11,434 nucleotides of DNA, from the NCBI GenBank assembly GCA_027943245.1, contig JANDJZ010001042.1, forward strand, positions 1 through 11,434. The letters are read 5' to 3'. Shown piece by piece: positions 6,392-11,434 of the stretch (its first letter is position 1; each line of letters opens with the position of its first letter). Source of the DNA: Acanthamoeba sp. SK_2022b (lineage: Eukaryota > Discosea > Longamoebia > Acanthamoebidae). The notes below the pieces were generated by a model. That model made no database searches. It saw nothing but the letters and a program-made list of their open reading frames with translations, and was not told the DNA's origin. A program made the translations under genes and the position numbers.

Positions 6392-6397
6392 TAGCGT
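6392..6397 (+). promoter_or_regulatory. Leaderless-type -10 box of the aldo/keto reductase gene (TAGCGT)
   Basis: TAGCGT ends 6 nt before GTG 6404. The GAGG between them lies only 2 nt from the start codon, too near to act as a ribosome binding site, so a leaderless transcript is likely. Confidence 0.5.
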
Positions 6398-6403
6398 GAG
6401 GAC

Positions 6404-7468
6404 GTGAGCACCCCCTACTACGCCGCCGACGTCCCCGAGACCCACCGGCCGTACGTCGCCGCCGCCGACCGCCACCAGCAGCTGGAGTACCGCCGGGTCG
6501 GACGCTCGGGGCTGCTGCTCCCGCCGATCTCGCTCGGCCTCTGGTACAACTTCGGCGACAACCGGACGTTCGACAGCCAGCGCGAGATCCTGCGCCACGC
6601 CTTCGACCACGGCATCACGCACTTCGACCTGGCCAACAACTACGGCCCGCCGTACGGCTCGGCCGAGGAGAACTTCGGCCGGATGATGCGCACCGACTTC
6701 AAGCCGTACCGCGACGAGCTGGTCATCTCCAGCAAGGCCGGCTGGGACATGTGGCCGGGGCCCTACGGCAACCTCGGCTCGCGCAAGTACCTGCTCGCCA
6801 GCCTCGACGCGTCCCTGCAGCGGATGTGCGTCGACCACGTGGACGTCTTCTACTCCCACCGCGCCGACCCCGACACGCCCGTCGAGGAGACGATCGGCGC
6901 CCTCGACACCGCGGTGCGCCAGGGCAAGGCGACCTACGTGGGCATCTCCTCCTACGGGCCCGAGCGCACCCGCGAGGCCGTCGCCGTGGCGCGCGAGCTC
7001 GGCACGCCGCTGGTCATCCACCAGCCGTCGTACTCCCTGCTGAACCGCTGGGTCGAGGGCGGGCTGCTGGACGTGCTGGACGAGGCCGGCATGGGCTCGA
7101 TCGCGTTCACCGTCCTCGCCCAGGGCCTGCTCACGGACAAGTACGTCGACGCCGCCGACCCCGACCGGGCCCAGCAGCGGCCGAGCTTCGACGACGAGGT
7201 CGCCCAGCAGAACCTGCACCGCGTGCGCGGGCTGGCCGAGGTCGCGCGGGGCCGGGGACAGACGCTGGCGCAGATGGCGGTCTCGTGGGTCCTGCGCCCC
7301 GGTGGCGTCACGTCGGCGCTGATCGGCGTCTCGTCGGTCGCCCAGCTGGACGAGAACCTCGCCGCGGCCGCCCGCACCGACTTCACCGACGACGAGATCG
7401 CCGCGATCGAGCAGCACGCGGTCGACGGCGGCGTCGACCTGTGGGCCGTCTCGTCGACGATCGAGTAG
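6404..7468 (+). CDS. Aldo/keto reductase, YghZ (glyceraldehyde-3-phosphate reductase) type
   Basis: NADPH-dependent cytoplasmic oxidoreductase with a TIM-barrel fold; 354 aa. The catalytic tetrad is complete: Asp75 in THFDLANNYG, Tyr80, Lys111 in ISSKAGW and His152 in YSHRAD. The subgroup signatures GLWYNFGDN (45-53) and YGPPYGSAEENFGR (80-93) match the YghZ/Kv-beta-like branch, whose E. coli member reduces L-glyceraldehyde 3-phosphate and methylglyoxal. The true substrate cannot be read from sequence. The segment ALIGVSS near the C-terminus is the usual cofactor-binding region. The GTG start at 6404 follows a -10 box by 6 nt and has no usable ribosome binding site. The gene ends 1 nt before the convergent bluB stop. 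Confidence 0.93.
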   Translation: MSTPYYAADVPETHRPYVAAADRHQQLEYRRVGRSGLLLPPISLGLWYNFGDNRTFDSQREILRHAFDHGITHFDLANNYGPPYGSAEENFGRMMRTDFKPYRDELVISSKAGWDMWPGPYGNLGSRKYLLASLDASLQRMCVDHVDVFYSHRADPDTPVEETIGALDTAVRQGKATYVGISSYGPERTREAVAVARELGTPLVIHQPSYSLLNRWVEGGLLDVLDEAGMGSIAFTVLAQGLLTDKYVDAADPDRAQQRPSFDDEVAQQNLHRVRGLAEVARGRGQTLAQMAVSWVLRPGGVTSALIGVSSVAQLDENLAAAARTDFTDDEIAAIEQHAVDGGVDLWAVSSTIE

Positions 7469-7469
7469 C

Positions 7470-8111
7470 TCAGCGGGGGTAGCGCTCGGCGTGCACGGCC
7501 TGCTCGAGCGGACGCCGGGTGCGCCAGCCGTGCCGCTCGAGGTCGGGCACGTCCTGCAGCCGCTCGACCGCGCCCAGGCACAGCCAGGCCACCGGCCGGA
7601 CGTGGTCGGGCGCCCCGACCAGCTCGCGCAGGAACGGCTCGCGGTAGAACGACACCCAGCCCACGCCGAGGCCCTCGGCGGTCGCGGCGAGCCACAGGTT
7701 CTGGATGGCCAGGCAGACCGAGTACAGCCCGGCGTCGGCGATCGCGTGCCGGCCGAGCACGTGCTGGCCGCCGCGTGTCGGGTCGTAGGTGACGACGACG
7801 CCGAGCCTCGACTCGCGGATCCCCTCGATCTTGATCCGGTCGAACGTCGAGCGGCGCTCGGCCGGCAGGCTCGCGGCGAAGGTGTCGCGCTCGTCGGCGA
7901 CGTGGGTCGCGAACGCGTCCAGGGTGGCGGGCTCGCGCACGAGGACGAAGTCCCAGGGCTGGCTGTGGCCGACGCTCGGCGCGGCGTGCGCGGCCCCGAG
8001 CACGCGCCGCAGCACGTCGTCGGCCACCGGGTCCCCGGTGAACTCGGCGCGCACGTCGCGGCGGCGGGCGATGACGTCGTACAGGTCGGATAGCGGTGCG
8101 TCGGTCGGCAT
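7470..8111 (-). CDS. bluB: 5,6-dimethylbenzimidazole synthase BluB
   Basis: BluB is a nitroreductase-fold enzyme that destroys reduced FMN with oxygen to make 5,6-dimethylbenzimidazole, the lower ligand of vitamin B12. The 213-aa protein has YDVIARRRDVRAEF (11-24) with Asp19, equivalent to the catalytic Asp32 of Sinorhizobium BluB. It also has AAPSVGHSQPW (43-53), KIEGI (94-98), LYSVCLAIQNLWLAATAEG (129-147) and GVGWVSFYRE (149-158) with Ser154, equivalent to the other key residue, Ser167. These features separate it from ordinary nitroreductases. The start at ATG 8111 lacks a ribosome binding site and lies 7 nt after a TAGGGT box. No other cobalamin gene is in the window. It converges with the aldo/keto reductase gene and diverges from a methyltransferase gene with a 41-nt gap. 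Confidence 0.92.
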   Translation of the reverse strand: MPTDAPLSDLYDVIARRRDVRAEFTGDPVADDVLRRVLGAAHAAPSVGHSQPWDFVLVREPATLDAFATHVADERDTFAASLPAERRSTFDRIKIEGIRESRLGVVVTYDPTRGGQHVLGRHAIADAGLYSVCLAIQNLWLAATAEGLGVGWVSFYREPFLRELVGAPDHVRPVAWLCLGAVERLQDVPDLERHGWRTRRPLEQAVHAERYPR

Positions 8112-8118
8112 GGCCCCG

Positions 8119-8124
8119 ACCCTA
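8119..8124 (-). promoter_or_regulatory. Leaderless-type -10 box of bluB (TAGGGT)
   Basis: TAGGGT (8124 to 8119, minus strand) is followed by CGGGGCC and then the ATG at 8111. The 12-nt string TAGGGTCGGGGC recurs exactly in front of the MOSC gene. Confidence 0.5.
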
Positions 8125-8140
8125 GGGCGCGCCCGGCGCG

Positions 8141-8146
8141 TAGCCT
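8141..8146 (+). promoter_or_regulatory. Leaderless-type -10 box of the methyltransferase gene (TAGCCT)
   Basis: TAGCCT ends 6 nt before ATG 8153 and no ribosome binding site lies between. With the bluB box it makes a back-to-back promoter pair inside 41 nt. Confidence 0.5.
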
Positions 8147-8152
8147 GCGGCG

Positions 8153-8752
8153 ATGACCGACCCCGTCGCGCGGGCCTACGGCGCCCGGGCCACCGAGTAC
8201 GCCGACCTGCTCGGCCGCATGGACGCGGTCGCCGACGAGGACCGCGCCCTGGTGCTGCGCTGGGCCCGTGCCCTGGACGGCCCGGTGGTGGACGCCGGCT
8301 GCGGGCCGGGCCACTGGACCGACCTGCTGCACCGTTCGGACGTCGACGTCGAGGGCGTCGACCCCACGCCGGAGATGCTCGAGCTCGCCCGCGAGCGGTT
8401 CCCCGAGGCGCGCTTCCGGATCGGACGGCTCGAGGAGCTCGGCGTCCCGGACGCGTCGCTGGCCGGCGTGCTGGCGTGGTTCTCGCTCATCCACAGCGAC
8501 CCTGCGGACGTCCCGGCGGCGCTCTCGGCCGTGGCGCGGGCCCTGCGCCCGGGCGGGCGGCTGCTGCTCGGCTTCTTCACCGGCGAGCGCGTCGAGCCGT
8601 TCGACCACGCCGTGGTGACCGCCTGGCGCTGGCCGGTCGACGTCCTGGCCGAGCGGGTCGGGGACGCCGGGCTGGTCGTGCTCGAGACGCACGCGCGCAC
8701 CGATCCGGGGGCGCGGCCCCAGGGAGCGCTCGTCGCCGAGCGCCGGGCGTGA
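8153..8752 (+). CDS. Class I SAM-dependent methyltransferase, small
   Basis: A 199-aa Rossmann-fold methyltransferase. Motif I is VVDAGCGPGHW (45-55), which binds S-adenosylmethionine. The acidic end of strand 2 is VEGVDPTPEML (66-76, Asp70). SLIH (111-114) follows strand 4, and LRPGGRLLLGFF (131-142) is the usual post-motif III turn and strand 5. This is the Methyltransf_11/25 type, acting on small molecules in many cases, but the substrate cannot be assigned. The protein is compact, with no lid or extra domain beyond an N-terminal helix region. ATG 8153 sits 6 nt after a -10 box and the transcript is probably leaderless. The stop lies 3 nt from the stop of the convergent MOSC gene. Confidence 0.9.
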   Translation: MTDPVARAYGARATEYADLLGRMDAVADEDRALVLRWARALDGPVVDAGCGPGHWTDLLHRSDVDVEGVDPTPEMLELARERFPEARFRIGRLEELGVPDASLAGVLAWFSLIHSDPADVPAALSAVARALRPGGRLLLGFFTGERVEPFDHAVVTAWRWPVDVLAERVGDAGLVVLETHARTDPGARPQGALVAERRA

Positions 8753-8755
8753 GGG

Positions 8756-9307
8756 TCAGCTCGTGGGCGCGGCGGCGACGCGCCGGCGCAGCTCGTCCGG
8801 CTCGAGCGCGCGCACCGCGCTGACCGTGGCCGGCCCGAGCGTCAGCTCGCCGTCGTCCAGCGGCTCGCACCGGATGCCGCCTCGACCGCGCAGCGCCCGG
8901 TGCGCCCCGTCGGCGTAGACGACGTTCATCCACGCGCACGGGTTGGCCGGCGTGAGCGACCGGAACCGGATCGGTCCCTGCCCGGTGTCGAAGGTGAACT
9001 CGTGACGGGCGAGCGCGTCGACGTCCAGCCCGCGGGTCACCACGTTGCGGCGCGCGAGCATCGGGTCGAACGGGCCCGCGCCGAGCTCGCCCTCGAGCCA
9101 CACCAGCGACTCGGCGGCGATGATCGTCATGGTCGCGTAGGTGAACCGGCTGCCGAAGTATCGGTCGCCGACGATGCCCTTGTGCGCCCGCACCCGGACG
9201 CTCTCGCGCTCCTCGGGGCCGGCGGCCGGCTTCAGCCCGTCCGCGGGACGTCCGTCCATGCGGTTGTGCGGGGCGGACAGCAGTCCCACCACCTCGAGCT
9301 CGGCCAT
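8756..9307 (-). CDS. MOSC domain-containing protein
   Basis: MOSC domains are beta-rich modules from molybdenum cofactor sulfurases and the YiiM/YuaD group; they are thought to carry sulfur or bind the cofactor through a conserved cysteine. The 183-aa protein is a stand-alone MOSC domain. It shows AHKGIVGDRYFG (41-52), matching the family's GI-x-GDR motif, then MLARRNVVTRGLDVDALA (83-100), matching the RRN-hot-G-hydrophobic region, and C124 in the strand TPANPCAW, the expected conserved cysteine. There is no N-terminal beta-barrel domain or ferredoxin domain. The specific role is unknown. The start at 9307 follows a TAGGGT box by 6 nt with no ribosome binding site. The neighbour methyltransferase converges on it with a 3-nt gap. 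Confidence 0.88.
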   Translation of the reverse strand: MAELEVVGLLSAPHNRMDGRPADGLKPAAGPEERESVRVRAHKGIVGDRYFGSRFTYATMTIIAAESLVWLEGELGAGPFDPMLARRNVVTRGLDVDALARHEFTFDTGQGPIRFRSLTPANPCAWMNVVYADGAHRALRGRGGIRCEPLDDGELTLGPATVSAVRALEPDELRRRVAAAPTS

Positions 9308-9313
9308 GCCCCG

Positions 9314-9319
9314 ACCCTA
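9314..9319 (-). promoter_or_regulatory. Leaderless-type -10 box of the MOSC gene (TAGGGT)
   Basis: TAGGGT (9319 to 9314, minus strand) lies 6 nt before ATG 9307. The string TAGGGTCGGGGC through the start region is shared with bluB. Confidence 0.5.
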
Positions 9320-9379
9320 GCCCGCGTCCCAGGGTCCGATCAGGACGATTCCGTACTCCCGGCGGTCACCTGCGGGGTC

Positions 9380-9385
9380 TAGCGT
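9380..9385 (+). promoter_or_regulatory. Likely -10 box of the ABC exporter operon (TAGCGT)
   Basis: TAGCGT would start RNA near 9392, leaving a leader of about 27 nt with the ribosome binding site AGGAG (9407-9411), 7 nt before ATG 9419. The -35 position has no good match. Confidence 0.4.
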
Positions 9386-9418
9386 GACGCCTGACAGCCG
9401 ACGCCCAGGAGACCCCCG

Positions 9419-10186
9419 ATGACCGCTGCCGCCCCCGTCACCCCCACCGTCGCCGCCCGCGCCACCGACCTGACCAAGGTCTACGGCTCGCGCGACGCCG
9501 AGGTCCGCGCCCTCGACGGCGTGTCCCTCGACGTCCACGCCGGCGAGTTCACCGCCGTCATGGGCCCTTCGGGCTCGGGCAAGTCCACCCTCATGCACTG
9601 CTTCGCCGCCCTCGACACCCCGACCTCGGGCTCGGTGACGATCGGCGACACCGAGCTCTACGCGCTCAAGGACAAGGCGCTCACCGAGGTCCGCCGCGAC
9701 CGCATCGGGTTCGTCTTCCAGGCGTTCAACCTCGTGCCCACCCTGACCGCGCGCGAGAACATCCTGCTGCCGCTGTCCATCGCCGGCCGCAAGCCGGACG
9801 CGGAGTGGTTCGACCGCGTCATCGAGGCCACCGGCCTGGCCGACCGGCTCGGCCACCGCCCCTCGGAGATGTCCGGCGGCCAGCAGCAGCGCGTCGCCTG
9901 CGCCCGTGCCCTGGTCAGCCGGCCCGAGATCGTCTTCGCCGACGAGCCCACCGGCAACCTCGACTCCACGTCCGGCGCCGAGGTGCTGGGCTTCCTGCGC
10001 CGCAGCGTCACCGAGTTCGGCCAGACGATCGTCATGGTCACCCACGACCCGGTCGCCGCGTCCTACACCGACCGGGTCGTCTTCCTGGCCGACGGACGCG
10101 TGGTCGACGAGCTGCGCGATCCCACGGCCGAGAAGGTCCTCGAGCGCATGACGGCGCTCCAGACCCGCGCGATGGGCGGGCAGTGA
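9419..10186 (+). CDS. ABC transporter ATP-binding protein, MacB/LolD type
   Basis: ATPase subunit of a type VII (MacB-like) ABC system on the cytoplasmic membrane face. The 255-aa protein has all nucleotide-binding motifs: Walker A GPSGSGKST (49-57), Q-loop Gln101 in FVFQAFNL, signature MSGGQQQRV (151-159), Walker B IVFADEP (171-177) with catalytic Glu176, D-loop GNLDS (179-183) and H-loop His209 in VTHD. The FVFQAFNLVPTLTARENI region is typical of the LolD/MacB/FtsE branch. AGGAG at 9407-9411 supports ATG 9419. Its TGA overlaps the permease ATG (TGATG), so the two are translationally coupled. The cargo may be a lipoprotein, peptide or drug, or the pair may transmit force to an extracellular factor; this cannot be told. 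Confidence 0.96.
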   Translation: MTAAAPVTPTVAARATDLTKVYGSRDAEVRALDGVSLDVHAGEFTAVMGPSGSGKSTLMHCFAALDTPTSGSVTIGDTELYALKDKALTEVRRDRIGFVFQAFNLVPTLTARENILLPLSIAGRKPDAEWFDRVIEATGLADRLGHRPSEMSGGQQQRVACARALVSRPEIVFADEPTGNLDSTSGAEVLGFLRRSVTEFGQTIVMVTHDPVAASYTDRVVFLADGRVVDELRDPTAEKVLERMTALQTRAMGGQ

Positions 10187-11434
10187 TGCGCAAGGTCACC
10201 CTCCGCAACCTGCTCGCGCGCAAGGTCCGCCTGCTGCTGAGCGCGTTCGCGATCGTCCTCGGCGTCGCGTTCGTCGGCGGCTCGCTCGTCTTCACCGACA
10301 CGATCGACGCGTCCTTCGACGGCATCGCCGAGGGCTCGATCAGCGACGCCACCGTGCGTCAGGAGGGCGCGGGCTCCGAGAGCACGACCGGCGGCGGCTT
10401 CAACGTCGACGCCCGCCGCATCCCCGCCTCCGTCGTCGACGAGCTGGCGGCCCGCGACGGCGTCGCCCGGGCCGACGGGTCGGTCGACGGCCAGGGCCTG
10501 TTCGTCATCAAGAAGAACGGCAAGCTGCTCGGCGGCACCGGTGCCCCGACGCTCGCCTTCAACTGGACCGACGCCCCGAACACCCTCGGCGAGCCCACCG
10601 CGACCATCGTCGACGGACGCGCGCCGCAGCGCGCCGGGGAGGTCGTCCTCGACACCCGGGCCGCCGAGCAGGCCGACTACGAGGTCGGCGACACCGTGCG
10701 CATGGTCACCGCCGGCGACCAGCCGCAGATCGAGGCCGAGCTGGTCGGCACCGCCGAGTTCGCCGGCGGCGGCCTCGCGGGCGCCTCGCTGGTCTTCTTC
10801 GACACCGCCACCGCGCAGGACGTCTTCCTCGACGGCGAGGACGCGTTCACCACCATCGCGCTCACCGCCGACGACGGCGTCACCCAGCGACAGCTCGTGG
10901 ACGCCGTCGAGCCGACCCTGCCCACGGGCCTGGAGGCGGTCACCGGCGACGAGCTGACCGAGGAGATCGAGGGCATCGTCGGGCAGCTGCTCGGCTTCCT
11001 CAACACCTTCCTGCTCGTCTTCGCCGGCATCGCCCTGGTCGTCGGCTCGTTCCTCATCGTCAACACGTTCTCGATCCTGGTCGCCCAGCGCAGCCGCGAG
11101 CTCGCGCTGCTGCGGGCGCTCGGCGCGTCCCGCGGCCAGGTGTCGCGCTCGGTGCTGACCGAGGCCGCCGTCGTCGGGCTGGTCGGCGCGACGCTGGGCC
11201 TGGCCGTGGGCTACGCCCTCGCGGCGGCGCTCAAGGCGCTGTTCGGCCAGTTCGGACTCGACCTGTCCGGCACGACGCTCGTGCTCGAGCCGCGCACCGT
11301 CGTCGTCTCGTACGTCGTGGGCCTGGTCGTCACGATGCTCGCCGCCTACCTGCCCGCCCGCCGCGCCTCGCGCGTCGCCCCGGTCGCGGCCATGCGCGAC
11401 GACGTGGCGCTGCCCGAGTCGTCCATCCGCCGCC
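10186..11434 (+). CDS. FtsX-type ABC transporter permease, cut by window end
   Basis: The first 416 codons of the permease partner of the upstream ATPase; no stop occurs before the window ends. It starts MRKVTLRNLLARKVRLLLSA, the standard basic entry to a first membrane segment (about 16-38). An extracellular MacB-like domain follows (about 40-260). A second membrane segment (about 264-293) is followed by the cytoplasmic coupling motif QRSRELALLRALGAS, then two further membrane segments. The fourth ends in AAYLPARRASRVAPVAAMRD, the usual FtsX-domain finish. Actinobacterial members commonly have two such halves and about 800-850 residues, so roughly half is probably missing here. The overlap with the ATPase stop (1 nt, TGATG) defines the start. 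Confidence 0.94.
   Translation, partial: MRKVTLRNLLARKVRLLLSAFAIVLGVAFVGGSLVFTDTIDASFDGIAEGSISDATVRQEGAGSESTTGGGFNVDARRIPASVVDELAARDGVARADGSVDGQGLFVIKKNGKLLGGTGAPTLAFNWTDAPNTLGEPTATIVDGRAPQRAGEVVLDTRAAEQADYEVGDTVRMVTAGDQPQIEAELVGTAEFAGGGLAGASLVFFDTATAQDVFLDGEDAFTTIALTADDGVTQRQLVDAVEPTLPTGLEAVTGDELTEEIEGIVGQLLGFLNTFLLVFAGIALVVGSFLIVNTFSILVAQRSRELALLRALGASRGQVSRSVLTEAAVVGLVGATLGLAVGYALAAALKALFGQFGLDLSGTTLVLEPRTVVVSYVVGLVVTMLAAYLPARRASRVAPVAAMRDDVALPESSIRR

Noticed and set aside
5825..8692. Continuous minus-strand open frame of 955 codons
   Set aside because: Only its last 145 codons are the real HNH gene. The rest runs opposite or out of frame with the aldo/keto reductase, bluB and methyltransferase genes and has shadow composition.

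Overview
The window is very GC-rich chromosomal DNA with an actinobacterial gene set. It suggests a member of the Propionibacteriales, probably Nocardioidaceae (Nocardioides or Aeromicrobium type). The evidence is the FemX type, the actinobacterial HNH protein, a DtxR/IdeR-type iron box, many TANNNT -10 boxes placed 6-7 nt before start codons, and uniform codon use. The family call is inference. I see no RNA gene, CRISPR array, insertion sequence, prophage or clear foreign island.

Left part (1-4689), cell wall. A cut PadR-type regulator gene (minus strand, 76 to 1) diverges from a class A penicillin-binding protein (268-2535) with transglycosylase and transpeptidase domains and an unusual cysteine-repeat plus Thr/Pro-rich tail. 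Two dyads lie in the shared upstream region. Facing the PBP gene with a 1-nt gap is a two-gene operon, femX (4689 to 3568) then an alanine-racemase-fold gene (3571 to 2537), overlapping by ATGA. FemX would attach an amino acid to the peptidoglycan stem peptide. The racemase-fold protein keeps the PLP lysine but has lost C-terminal catalytic motifs of true alanine racemases.

Middle (4690-8152). A siderophore-interacting flavoprotein (4766-5650) lies behind a good iron box (15/19). It converges on an HNH-domain protein gene (6262 to 5825). The 174 nt between them hold four copies of a GGTGAGTGG-type repeat, two in each orientation, able to form nested hairpins. An aldo/keto reductase of the YghZ type (6404-7468) then converges with a 1-nt gap on bluB (8111 to 7470), the 5,6-dimethylbenzimidazole synthase of cobalamin biosynthesis.

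Right part (8153-11434). A small SAM methyltransferase (8153-8752) and a MOSC-domain protein (9307 to 8756) converge with a 3-nt gap. A MacB-type ABC exporter operon follows: the ATPase (9419-10186) and an FtsX-type permease (from 10186) that runs off the window end.

The most notable points are the divergent racemase paralog tied to femX, the cysteine repeats on the PBP, the nested inverted repeats, the iron box, and five promoters that look leaderless. Nothing here is clearly an undescribed defence or mobile system. Most of the window looks like compact, vertically inherited chromosome.
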